Shown in pieces: positions 34,341 to 42,926 of a stretch of DNA of 64,000 nucleotides (positions are counted from its first letter, which is position 1; each line of letters begins with the position of its first letter). Made by a program: the position numbers and the translations under genes. Under the pieces are notes generated by a model. It made no database searches. It was not told the origin of the DNA and saw nothing but the letters and a program-made list of their open reading frames with translations. Source of the stretch: Streptomyces brevispora (lineage in GTDB: Bacteria > Actinomycetota > Actinomycetes > Streptomycetales > Streptomycetaceae); contig NZ_VIWW01000002.1 in NCBI RefSeq assembly GCF_007829885.1, positions 682,001-746,000 on the forward strand. The letters run 5' to 3'.

Positions 34341-35473
34341 CTGGCTGCCTCCACGATCGCGACGGCGTTGATCCCTCCGAAGCCGAACGCGTCGATCTGA
34401 GCGATGGCCAGGTCGCCGGCGGCTGGGCTGCCCTGCACCAGGCCCAGCCCGGCGGCCTCGGGGATCGGATCGGCCAGGCCCAGGATCGGGGGGACCGTCC
34501 CGTTCTTCATGGCGAGCACCGCCATCACGAGGCTGAGCAGTCCCGAGCCGCCCAGGGTGTGTCCGGTCATCGCCTTGATGGCGGTCATCCGCGGACCCGC
34601 ACCCGCGCCCTGGAATATCTGGCGAAGGACGCTCGCCTCCGTCGTGTCGTTGCGGGGGGTGCCGCTGCCGTGCAGCATCACCAGGTCGATGTCGCTCGCC
34701 CGCACCCCTGCTCTGCGGTAGGCGTCCAGCACCGCGCGGGTGATGCCGTCGGGGTCGGGCGCGGTGGCGTGGTGGGCGTCGCAGCCCATGGACACACCGC
34801 GCACCCGGGCGTGCACGGGCCCGCTCCCGGAACCGGCGCGCTGGACGACGACGGCCGCCGCGCCCTCCCCCATCAGCATGCCCTTGTGCGTGACGTCGAA
34901 GGGGCGCAGCGCGTCGGGGAGGTCGTTCTGCACCCGGTCGAGCGTGCCGAAGCCGCCCTCGGTAGCGGCGTCGGTGCCCGCGACGACGACCGTGTCGGCC
35001 AGACCGCCCTCGATCATGTCGGTGGCCATGCCGAGCGCGTACAGCGACGCGGAGCAGGCGTTGGCGAAGGTGTACGTGGTGGACGCCCCGAAGGCCGCCT
35101 TCAGCGCGGTGCCGAAGTGCAGCTCCTCAAGAGCGACGTCCGCGCCGTCGCGCCACCAGAGTTCGAGGCTGCGCTGCTCGCGCATGGTCGTCCCGACCAG
35201 CACGGGCACCTGGGCCAGGTCCTCGCCCAGGCCCGCGTCGTCGGCCGCTTGGCGCACGACGGTGGTCAGCCAGCGGGTGGCACGCCGCGGCAGGTCGCCG
35301 CCGCCCTCAGGCCGGTCGTCGATCTCGTAGGCGTACGCCGCCCGGTACTTGTCCGGGGCGAACGCCATCAGGGGCCTGCGGCTCTCCCGACCCGCGCACA
35401 GCGCGGCGAAGATCTCCCCGGGGGTGGCGCCGACGTTGGCGACGGCCGCCATGCCCGTGATGTTCCAGGTCAC
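34337..35473 (-). CDS. Beta-ketoacyl synthase (KS-alpha type)
   Basis: 378 aa with an intact active site: Cys in TFANACSASLYALG (about residue 141), His in MLHGSGTPRND and His in KAMTGHTLGGSG. The C-terminus AFGFGGINAVAIV is the usual ketosynthase end. The N-terminus is somewhat short. Starts at GTG 35473, overlapping the upstream ligase stop as GTGA. Would extend the chain loaded on the neighbouring ACPs. No ketoreductase, dehydratase or acyltransferase gene is adjacent, except a possible SDR at 42927. Confidence 0.9.
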   Translation of the reverse strand: MTWNITGMAAVANVGATPGEIFAALCAGRESRRPLMAFAPDKYRAAYAYEIDDRPEGGGDLPRRATRWLTTVVRQAADDAGLGEDLAQVPVLVGTTMREQRSLELWWRDGADVALEELHFGTALKAAFGASTTYTFANACSASLYALGMATDMIEGGLADTVVVAGTDAATEGGFGTLDRVQNDLPDALRPFDVTHKGMLMGEGAAAVVVQRAGSGSGPVHARVRGVSMGCDAHHATAPDPDGITRAVLDAYRRAGVRASDIDLVMLHGSGTPRNDTTEASVLRQIFQGAGAGPRMTAIKAMTGHTLGGSGLLSLVMAVLAMKNGTVPPILGLADPIPEAAGLGLVQGSPAAGDLAIAQIDAFGFGGINAVAIVEAAR

Positions 35474-37260
35474 GATCGGGCTGCCGCCTTCCTCAGCTCG
35501 AAGACGGCCACCTTGCCGGTCGACGTGGTCGGGAGCTCGTCGAGGAACTCCAGACGGGCGGGGCGCTTGAAGGCGGCGAGCCCGCCACGGATCGCGGCGG
35601 TCACCGCGCGCCGCACCACGGCCTCGTCGGATCCCGGCCGGGCCACCAGGTACGCCACGGCCTGCTCCAGGCCGTCGGCGTCGCGGCCACCGACCACCAC
35701 GCAGTCCTGGACCCCGTCGACACTGCGGACGACGCTCTCGATCTCACTCGGCACGACCTTGTAGCCGCCCAGGTTGAGCACGTCATCGGCGCGGCACAGA
35801 TGGGTGAACGTACCGTCCGGCGCACGGCGCACCACGTCGCCGGTGTAGGCGCCGCCGTCAGCGAAGGTGACCGCCGCGGCCTCCGGCCGGCCGATGTAGC
35901 CCAGGGCGACGGTCGGGCCGGCGATGTGCAGCCGGCCACGCTCCCCGTCGGCGACGGGCGTGCCGTCCGCCGCGCGGACGGTCGCGGTGATCCCGGGCAC
36001 CGGGACCCCGAAGGTTCCCGGCCGGTCCTCCTTAGGTGGGGTGCCGACGACGATGTAGAGGACCTCGGTCGCGCCGAGGCCGTTGAGCAGCTCGGCCTGG
36101 AATGCGGCGCGGATCCGCTCGCTGAGCGGACCGGGCAGGTTCTCGCCCGCCGCCACGCACAGCCGCACGGAGTCGACGCTGCCGGGGGCGGGCTCCGTCC
36201 CGGAGGCGTTCAGCAGCGCCGCGTACAGCCGTGGAACGGAGAACAGCACGGTGGGCCGGTGGTGCTGCAGCGCGGCGGCGAGGGAGTGTACGTCGACCGT
36301 GCCGCGGAGGAGCGCGACGCGGGCGCCGGCCGCCAGGGGGCACAGCACGGAGCTGCCGAAGCCGTAGCCGAAGGACATGCGGGCGCTGGACAGCACGGTG
36401 TCATCGGGCGTCAGCGTCAGGACCGTGCCGACGCCGTCGGCCATGGCCGCGATCGCGCCCGCCGAGTGCCGCACCCCCTTGGGCATGCCAGTGCTGCCGG
36501 AGGTGTACTGGACGAGCGCCTCGCTCCCCGCACTCCACGCGGCGGGGAGCCCGGCCTCCTGCGGGCGGTGCGCGGGGCCGGTCGAGGCCGTTGCCAGAGC
36601 GGCGCGGACGTCAGCGCCGGCGAAGCGGGTGGTCGTGGTGAACAGCTCCTCCAGGGCGCGCTGGCGCGCGGGAGCTGCGTCCAGGTGCACCATCGCGGCG
36701 GCGCAGTCGGCGGCGATGTAGCGGACTTCGTCGTCCGTGAGCACCGGGCTGATCACCACGGGGATGCAGCCGTGCCACCACAGGCCGAGGACGGCGGCCA
36801 CGGTCGCCACGGAGTCGTCGGCGACCAGGAGGCCGCGGGCGCCTTCGGGTACTCCTGCGGCCCGCAGGGCGCCCGCGTACCCACGGGCTGCCTCCAGGAG
36901 GCCCGCGTAGGTGATCGCCCCGGCCTGGGGGTCGAGGTAGCTGGCCCGGTCACCCCGGCCGGCGTCGACATGGCGCGCCACCAGGCGGTCGATCAAGTCG
37001 ACATCGACACCCTGGCGGCTCCTCGCCCGCTCGCCGAGCACGGCCACCGCGGCGTCGAGGCTGGTGAAGGCTGCCGCTTCCTGCGCGGACAGGGCCCCGA
37101 ACTCGCGCTCGACCGCGACCACGACCTCGGTCTTCTCCAAGGAGCTCATGCCGAGTTCCTCGTAGAACTGGGCACCAGGCTCGATGGCTTCCTTGTCCAC
37201 CTCAAGGACAGACGCCACGATCTCTCGCAGCCTGTCGCGCGCTATGTCGATGTGTTCCAC
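35470..37260 (-). CDS. ACP fused to an acyl/aryl-adenylate ligase
   Basis: 596 aa. Residues 1-80 form a carrier protein (EELGMSSLEKTEVV, the phosphopantetheine Ser being one of the two Ser). From ~85 onward there is an ANL adenylating enzyme: VQYTSGSTGMPKGVRHS (A3), NGLGATEVLYI (A5), AYTGDVV (A7), FKRPARLEFLDELPTTSTGKV (A10 Lys) read in parts. The block SFGYGFGSSVLCPLAAGA resembles benzoate-CoA ligases, so an aromatic acid is a reasonable substrate guess. It would adenylate a starter acid and load it on its own ACP. First gene of the four-gene overlapping unit. Confidence 0.85.
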   Translation of the reverse strand: MEHIDIARDRLREIVASVLEVDKEAIEPGAQFYEELGMSSLEKTEVVVAVEREFGALSAQEAAAFTSLDAAVAVLGERARSRQGVDVDLIDRLVARHVDAGRGDRASYLDPQAGAITYAGLLEAARGYAGALRAAGVPEGARGLLVADDSVATVAAVLGLWWHGCIPVVISPVLTDDEVRYIAADCAAAMVHLDAAPARQRALEELFTTTTRFAGADVRAALATASTGPAHRPQEAGLPAAWSAGSEALVQYTSGSTGMPKGVRHSAGAIAAMADGVGTVLTLTPDDTVLSSARMSFGYGFGSSVLCPLAAGARVALLRGTVDVHSLAAALQHHRPTVLFSVPRLYAALLNASGTEPAPGSVDSVRLCVAAGENLPGPLSERIRAAFQAELLNGLGATEVLYIVVGTPPKEDRPGTFGVPVPGITATVRAADGTPVADGERGRLHIAGPTVALGYIGRPEAAAVTFADGGAYTGDVVRRAPDGTFTHLCRADDVLNLGGYKVVPSEIESVVRSVDGVQDCVVVGGRDADGLEQAVAYLVARPGSDEAVVRRAVTAAIRGGLAAFKRPARLEFLDELPTTSTGKVAVFELRKAAARS

Positions 37261-37423
37261 CGGCGGGAGTCCTTTCCGTATCTTCGTAGCCGAGAAGCGG
37301 GGTCGGGTTGGACAGAGAGGACGAGCAGGCGACCTGTTCCGGGAACTGCACCGTTCACCGAGACCTGATCCGGGCGAAGATTCGGGAACGGGGTGGGGTG
37401 CGGCAGTCCTCAGCGGGTTGGGC

Positions 37424-38203
37424 TCAGGCGCCCAGGCCCACCTCGCAGGGGAAGGAGACCGACACGCCCTGGGGCTCCTCGGTGAAGATGACCCTCTTGC
37501 CGAGCGCGGACATGAAGCCGAGCTCGAAGACGGTGCCGCTTCCGACGCGACCGCCCGGGTTGCACACGACGACAGCGTCGGCCTGCCGAAACGCGTCCAT
37601 GTGCCCGTACTTGTGCCGCCACCTGTCGCGTTCGTTCTTCAGCAGGTCCTGGTAGTCGAAGAGGATGAAGTCCGTGCCCTCGGTCTCCGGCTTGATCCTG
37701 GTGCTGCGGGGGCTGAGCACCTCGGTGCCGGTCTCGCGCAGCCGGGCGATGGTGCCCTCGATGGGCTCCAGCCACTGCTGGAAGCTGCCGCAGACGACGG
37801 CCGTCCGGAACTCCCGCCGGATCAGGCCTTCCAGCATGTCGTTCGAACCGCAGGCGGACATGCCCGTGTCCAGATAGAACCGCTCCAGTTCGGGCCCCAC
37901 GACGTTGAAGTACAGGCCTGTGTCGACGTAGACGCTGTTGACCAGCGCGGCCGCCTCCGGCTGCGGAAGCTGCTGGAAGACCCCGGTGGCGTGCACCCGC
38001 GTGCTCTTGTTGTCGACGGCCTCGGCGTACTCCTTGAGCCCGGCGCAGAACTCGCCGACGCGCTCCGCTAACGCCTCGCCGGCGAGGCCGGCTCCGAACG
38101 GAAGTCGTTCCCTCGTGAGCAGCTGCAGTCTGCTGCCCTGGGAGCGGTGGACGCTGACGTGTTCCGGGCCGAAGTGGACCAGGATCCTGCCTTCTGACGC
38201 CAC
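37424..38203 (-). CDS. Deoxyribosyltransferase-like protein with Ppx-like N-terminal part
   Basis: 259 aa from a GTG with GGAG 9 nt upstream. The C-terminal half ends ADAVVVCNPGGRVGSGTVFELGFMSALGK in segments: the Asp, Gly-S-G-T and E-L-G pattern of nucleoside 2-deoxyribosyltransferase/N-glycosidase proteins such as CMP hydrolases of nucleoside-antibiotic pathways. The N-terminal ~115 residues (ILVHFGPEHVSVH, LPFGAGLAGEALAERV, VYVDTGLYFNVVG) look like the first lobe of an actin-fold Ppx/GppA protein, without clear phosphate loops. The fusion is unfamiliar to me. A nucleotide-cleaving role is inferred. Confidence 0.55.
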   Translation of the reverse strand: MASEGRILVHFGPEHVSVHRSQGSRLQLLTRERLPFGAGLAGEALAERVGEFCAGLKEYAEAVDNKSTRVHATGVFQQLPQPEAAALVNSVYVDTGLYFNVVGPELERFYLDTGMSACGSNDMLEGLIRREFRTAVVCGSFQQWLEPIEGTIARLRETGTEVLSPRSTRIKPETEGTDFILFDYQDLLKNERDRWRHKYGHMDAFRQADAVVVCNPGGRVGSGTVFELGFMSALGKRVIFTEEPQGVSVSFPCEVGLGA

Positions 38204-38291
38204 TGTGCTGTTCTCCTTCTTCTCGATCCGTCGCGTTGGGAGCCCTCAGCCGGGGAGCTGGCCGGGGAAGGTGCTGCGGAGGGCGCCGCTG

Positions 38292-39011
38292 CTAATCGCC
38301 TTCTCCGCGCAGAGCATTGAGGTACTTCTCGGAGAATTCTTCTTTTCTTCCGCTGTTGTATTGCGTGATGAAGCGCGGGTGCTCCAAGGGCACGATCTTC
38401 TTGAAGTACCCCTTTTCGCCGTTTAGGGCCGAGAGGAATTTGAAGTTCTCGCCGCTGCCGATGCAATAGCACACCGAGGTGTCGGTCCCGAATTCCAACT
38501 GGCGCTCCAGGGCGTCCACAAGGAAGGATCGCAGGAACTCCACCAGCTTCTTGCTCTCGTAGTAGTTGCAGTTGACCTCCCTTTCCTGGGTCTTCGTTCT
38601 CACCAGGCCGAGCGGGCACACGAAGCTCATGACGAAGTCGGCATAAAACCGTGTCCGGCCGCCGTAGCGCGCGATGACGTCGTGCAGGAACCCGGCGGAG
38701 GGCCGACTCACCGCATAGCCGTCGGCGACGTCGATTCCCGTGTCGCTTTCCAGGAGCTTCGCGTCTTCGAACGGGACCCCGGTCACGGCCGTGCCCCGCC
38801 GGGCGGGCGAGCTGCCCAGGACCAGCCGGCGGGGCCTGTCGTCCTCGTAGTACCTGCGGTAGAAAGCGGTCGTCACCTCGCGGACGCGCTCCTTCTGCGG
38901 GCCGCTGAAAGGGTTGACGACCCTGAACCCGGGGGGAAGTTCGAGCGTCGTGCCCGCGAGTCCCTCGTTGAACTGCAGGATGCGATCGGCAACCGTCGTT
39001 CGCCCGTTCAT
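38292..39011 (-). CDS. SMUG2-like uracil-DNA-glycosylase-fold protein
   Basis: 239 aa, full length for the SMUG2/DUF4918 group. Start ATG 39011 with AAGGA upstream. LVLGSSPARRGTAVTGVPFED is seen in pieces (G-S-S-P-x-R-x-G and G-V-P-F, the base-pocket motif I), and EHPRFITQYNS near the C-terminus is motif II with its His. GSGENFKFLSALN precedes it. Normal family members excise damaged bases from DNA. Here the gene lies inside a biosynthetic-type operon, so it may act in a dedicated pathway or protect DNA from the product. The active-site Asn/Asp state cannot be settled by eye. Confidence 0.7.
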   Translation of the reverse strand: MNGRTTVADRILQFNEGLAGTTLELPPGFRVVNPFSGPQKERVREVTTAFYRRYYEDDRPRRLVLGSSPARRGTAVTGVPFEDAKLLESDTGIDVADGYAVSRPSAGFLHDVIARYGGRTRFYADFVMSFVCPLGLVRTKTQEREVNCNYYESKKLVEFLRSFLVDALERQLEFGTDTSVCYCIGSGENFKFLSALNGEKGYFKKIVPLEHPRFITQYNSGRKEEFSEKYLNALRGEGD

Positions 39012-39129
39012 TGCAGAAGTCCTTCCTTCACGCTGTCCTCCAGGCCGTCCGGCCGCCCACGCCGTCCGCCGTCCTTCCCGCGGAGCCGACGGGACGTCGG
39101 CGACCGCGGCCGGCCGGGCAGGCGGAGGG

Positions 39130-40377
39130 TTAGACGGTGACCGCCGACAGGTAGATCTCGGTACTTGTTGGGAGCATTCGAACATCTTTGAACCCGGCGC
39201 ACTCGAGCTCCGCGCCGATCAGATTGGCTGTGTCCATCCCGCGATAGAGGTCGACGAATTCAGTTCCGGGAATGATCAGTCCCGGCACGACCCAGCCCCG
39301 CTGAGTGTACATAAACCCGTTGGCCACGGAGACGATAATCACCGCGCCGGGCTTCAGCACTCTGTGCGCTTCTCGGGCCGCTGCTGACGTGTCGAAGAAT
39401 GACGAGTTGTATGTCCGCAACGAGACATACAGATCGAAACTGCCGTCCGGCAGGGCGGACAGATCTTCAGCGCTGGAGACGACAATTCTCGAACGAGGAA
39501 TTCGTCCGCTTATGTTTGCGAGGCCACTTTCCGCGATATCGGCGAAGGTGATTCGCGGGCAGTCGGAGAACAGGGCCGTTGCCTCGTGGCCAGCGCCGAC
39601 GCCAACGTTGAGGACGTTGACGGCGGACAGGGGCCTTGTGGACGTCCTCCTGTACACCGACATGAAGTCGTCGGCCCACCCCGCGTCGGCGGTGCGGGCA
39701 TCGAACGCGTAGTCGTAGGCGCCGTACTTCGTGTCGAACGCGGCGGCCAGTGCGTCGCCCACGGCGCGATCCGCCTCCTCAACCTCCGTTCCGTACCTGT
39801 GGGAGATGAGAGAGGCGAGCGCCGCCCTCCCTCGGTGCGCGTTGACGTCGTCCTTGGTCAGCGCGAACCCCATGGATACCAGCGTGGCGGTGACGGCTTC
39901 ACTGATCCGGTAGGTGGAGTAGTGGGGGTTGCACTCGATGCTCTGCCCGCTCGCCGCATAGAGCTCCCGGTTTTGGTCCAGGATCTGGCGCTGGAGTTCG
40001 TCGGGGAAGCGCAGGACGTGGCCTCGCTCGGTGACGGGATCGCCACTGAGGTAGCTCGTCAGCGCGGGGTCCGGTAGACCGATGAACACCCTGTCGATCC
40101 GCACGTCGTTCAGGAGCTCGGCCAGTTCGAACGCGCCGGCCTCCGACAGGGTGTTGATCGTCAGATAGATGCTGTGCGCGCCGGACACTCCGAGTTCTCG
40201 AACCCTGTGCCGCAGAATGCGGGACCAGGACTCGCCGTGGACTTCGCCCTCGAAGGCGGAGCAGATCAACCGGCCGAGTTCGGAGACGAGCGCAACGCCG
40301 ACTCGCCGACCTGGGTAGGGCGCCCTTTGTGCGACGCTAATGGCGTAGTTCATCCAGTAGGTACTGTTCGGGCTCAT
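39130..40377 (-). CDS. Deaminase-like domain fused to SAM methyltransferase
   Basis: 415 aa from ATG 40377. Residues 1-125 follow the CMP/RibD deaminase fold (YWMNYAISVAQRAPYPGRRVG, EVHGESWSRI, YLTINTLSEAGAF, RVFIGLPDP). HGE stands for the usual HAE, but the two zinc Cys of PCxxC are replaced (TLSEAGA), so deamination is unlikely. Residues ~235-415 are a class I methyltransferase: VLNVGVGAGHEATAL (SAM loop), ITFADIAE, LPDGSFDLYVSLRTYN and HRVLKPGAVIIVSV. It is probably a nucleobase- or nucleotide-binding domain that positions a substrate for methylation. First gene of the minus-strand cluster. Confidence 0.65.
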   Translation of the reverse strand: MSPNSTYWMNYAISVAQRAPYPGRRVGVALVSELGRLICSAFEGEVHGESWSRILRHRVRELGVSGAHSIYLTINTLSEAGAFELAELLNDVRIDRVFIGLPDPALTSYLSGDPVTERGHVLRFPDELQRQILDQNRELYAASGQSIECNPHYSTYRISEAVTATLVSMGFALTKDDVNAHRGRAALASLISHRYGTEVEEADRAVGDALAAAFDTKYGAYDYAFDARTADAGWADDFMSVYRRTSTRPLSAVNVLNVGVGAGHEATALFSDCPRITFADIAESGLANISGRIPRSRIVVSSAEDLSALPDGSFDLYVSLRTYNSSFFDTSAAAREAHRVLKPGAVIIVSVANGFMYTQRGWVVPGLIIPGTEFVDLYRGMDTANLIGAELECAGFKDVRMLPTSTEIYLSAVTV

Positions 40378-40646
40378 GTGGGCCTCTGTCCCTCGGCGGA
40401 ACGGCGCGTCCTGTTGGCTGGCAAAACCAAGCGGGTGATCACCATCACCGGCGCCCCTCGCGGTGACACGAAACGTGAACCTCGGGTGAGGCCGCTGCGG
40501 CAACGGTCGGAGGACGACGAACACGCCGTCCTGGAGGTTCGCCGGGGCCGCTGCCTAGCACCATTGGGCTTCAACCGGGCAGGATGAGGCGACCATGAGG
40601 AGCGCTCACTCACGCTCGTCAGCAACTCCCGGAGAGGAAAGCCACC

Positions 40647-42116
40647 TTGGAGAGGGCGGAGCGGGCTACGTTCGCTGCGGAACTCACGCACTGGCGCAGC
40701 GTGCGGGGCCTGTCGAAGGCGGCTCTCGCCCAGCGTCTGAACATCGACCCCTCGTACGTGAGCCACCTTGAGGCCGGCCGGGAACACGGCAGCTCCCAGC
40801 TCGCCCGCCGGGCGGACACTGAACTCGACGCCGGCGGAGCACTGTGGCGGGCATGGCAGCGCACCGACGCCTCCCCCCAGACGGCCGAGCAGAACGACCC
40901 GCCGTCCAGCACCGGCCTGCTGGTCCTGGAGGACGAGGCAGCGCTCCGCTACGACGACGGACGCTTCCACCTCAGCATGCGCAGGCTCCTGCACAACAAC
41001 GGTACCGAGCCCGTCACCCGCTACCTCGTACGAATCGCCGTCGACCGATACCCCTCCGAACCGGAACGGTCCAACGCCCTCTACCGCCGTAACCCTCTGA
41101 CCTGGGAAGAACTCCAGCTCACGGCGCAATGCGCGGACGAGCCGATGGGCTGGACCGTCAAACACGACCGGGACGCGTTCAAGGAGGTGTGGCTCCAGTT
41201 CCAGAACCCAACGAGCCGCTTCCCTCTCTACCCCGGCCAGGAAGCCGAGATCTCCTACTCGTACTGCGTCGGCGCCGAAAAATGGGGTCCCTGGTTCCAG
41301 CGCGCGGTGCGACTGCCCACCCGACGCCTGGCTGTGGAACTGGCCTTCCCCCGAGACAGCGAACCGTCCGTCTGGGGAACCGAGACATCCATGAGCGCCG
41401 ACTTCGCCCCACTGCGCACACCCCCACAGCGCACGGAACGAGGCGAGCACAGCGTCTTCTCCTGGGCCACCCTCGACCCGCCCCTGCACGCCCGCTTCCG
41501 CCTCGAATGGCGCCTGAAGAACGCACCCGACGAGAAAGAGAACAACCTCGTGAGCACCTTGTCCGCGAGCCAGGCCATGGCCAACGCCGGCATCGTCCAG
41601 GACGGCGACCCCGTCCTTACCCGCGCCGCCCGTCCCTTCGACCTGCCCACCGAGGCCGAAGAGGCCCAAGAGGTCATCACCTCCCTGCTGAACACAGTCG
41701 GCCGCGTCCGCCAACTTCACACGTTCGGCAAGGGCATGGGCATCGCCGCCCCCCAGATAGGGGTCGACCGCTCCGCCGCCGTCGTCTTCCCACCCGATGC
41801 CGGGACAGAGCCCATCGTGCTGCTGAACGCCCACCTTGCCGAGGCCTCCGAGGACGAGGACGAGCAGTACGAAGGCTGCCTCAGCTTCTTCGACGTCCGA
41901 GGACTCGTGCCTCGCCCGCTGAGCACCGTCGTCGCTCACAGCAGCCTCGACGGCTCCACCCACCTGTCGCGGTTCACCCACGGCCTGTCCCGGCTCGTCC
42001 ACCACGAGGTCGACCACCTGGGCGGCGTGCTGTACCGCGAGCGCATGCGACCGGGTGTGCAACCGATCCCTGTAGAGGAGTACCGCGGGACCGGCCAGAA
42101 CTGGACCTACAGGTAG
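40647..42116 (+). CDS. XRE HTH protein fused to peptide deformylase
   Basis: 489 aa starting at TTG behind GGAGAGG. Residues 5-60 are an XRE HTH (RGLSKAALAQRLNIDPSYVSHLE). Residues ~90-290 are a beta-rich middle region of unknown role. Residues ~355-475 are a peptide deformylase with all three motifs: GMGIAAPQIG, EGCLSF and HHEVDHLGG, so the metal site is complete. Deformylases are usually 170-200 aa stand-alone enzymes. This architecture suggests a regulated or target-protecting copy. It is divergent from the biosynthetic cluster across 269 bp, which would suit a self-resistance or control gene. The link is inferred. Confidence 0.8.
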   Translation: MERAERATFAAELTHWRSVRGLSKAALAQRLNIDPSYVSHLEAGREHGSSQLARRADTELDAGGALWRAWQRTDASPQTAEQNDPPSSTGLLVLEDEAALRYDDGRFHLSMRRLLHNNGTEPVTRYLVRIAVDRYPSEPERSNALYRRNPLTWEELQLTAQCADEPMGWTVKHDRDAFKEVWLQFQNPTSRFPLYPGQEAEISYSYCVGAEKWGPWFQRAVRLPTRRLAVELAFPRDSEPSVWGTETSMSADFAPLRTPPQRTERGEHSVFSWATLDPPLHARFRLEWRLKNAPDEKENNLVSTLSASQAMANAGIVQDGDPVLTRAARPFDLPTEAEEAQEVITSLLNTVGRVRQLHTFGKGMGIAAPQIGVDRSAAVVFPPDAGTEPIVLLNAHLAEASEDEDEQYEGCLSFFDVRGLVPRPLSTVVAHSSLDGSTHLSRFTHGLSRLVHHEVDHLGGVLYRERMRPGVQPIPVEEYRGTGQNWTYR

Positions 42117-42139
42117 GCTCCGGACGAAAGTGGAGTAGT

Positions 42140-42668
42140 GGCAGGCCGCCCTGCCCCTGCGGAGATGGCCCCCAGCCTCCAACCGTTGGCGCAGTCGCTG
42201 TTCCTCGAAAGGGCTGCTCCTCGCGTACTTCGAGGCCTGGGAGTAGAGGGAGTGTGCGGTCTCGGAGCGGCCGGATGTGTCCGCGGTCTGGCCGAGCACT
42301 TCCAGACTGTCAGCGATCCACTGGCAGGAGCCAGTCCCCACGTACTCGTGGCTCACGGTGAGTCCAAGCCGCTTGAATTCGTCGCGGTGACCGGCGGCGG
42401 AGTGGGCGTGTCTGAGGCAGGCTTGGGTCCGGGCCGCGTCGTGCGGGACGTCTGCGTCCATCGTCCGCGCGCTGGTGAAGACCTCGACGGCTCCACCCGC
42501 ATCTGGCCGTCCCGCTTGCAGGCCACATCCCGAACCCGCCTCGTACAGCTCGCGTCCACTCTGGGTGGAGCGATTGCGAGCGCGTACGAGCGCTGCCGTC
42601 GCCCATCGATCCCCACGGCGATACAACGAGGGCCTGGCGCAGAGTGGTCGGCCAGCGCCACGGGGCAA
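42140..42668 (-). pseudogene. Possible TPR-like regulator fragment
   Basis: Minus-strand frame reading HDAARTQACLRHAHSAAG, LTVSHEYVGTGSCQWI and ARSSPFEEQRLRQRLEAGG, helical with tetratricopeptide-like spacing, as at the C-terminus of large Streptomyces regulators. The frame has no stop of its own and runs on antisense through the deformylase gene, so if real the gene is truncated. No domain is certain. Confidence 0.3.
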
Positions 42669-42926
42669 TTGCTGGCCGCTTCGGTGCTACGGGCAACCTG
42701 GTTCGCGTCGCAGGTCAGCCTCATCGAGCGCTCCCTTCGTCCATGGCCGCCCCGACGGACCGGGGGCGCCACAGTGTTCCTGCGAGCAACAGTTCACCTG
42801 CCTTGCGTGTGGCGCTGCCAGCGATTGCCTGTGGCGATGCACGCGCCACAGCCCGCGCGTCGGGCTGACTCCCGTACGGTCGGTCGCCCGGCAGGATCCC
42901 CGAACGATCGGACCGAAGGGCCGCCG

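Noticed and set aside
35800..37368. 522-codon plus-strand frame opposite the ACP-ligase gene
   Set aside because: The minus strand has ACP and all adenylation motifs; the plus-strand translation has no recognisable content.
40374..42668. A 764-codon minus-strand open frame antisense to the HTH-deformylase gene
   Set aside because: Most of it is the high-GC shadow of the plus-strand gene, whose deformylase motifs are unmistakable. Only 42140-42668 was kept, as a low-confidence fragment.
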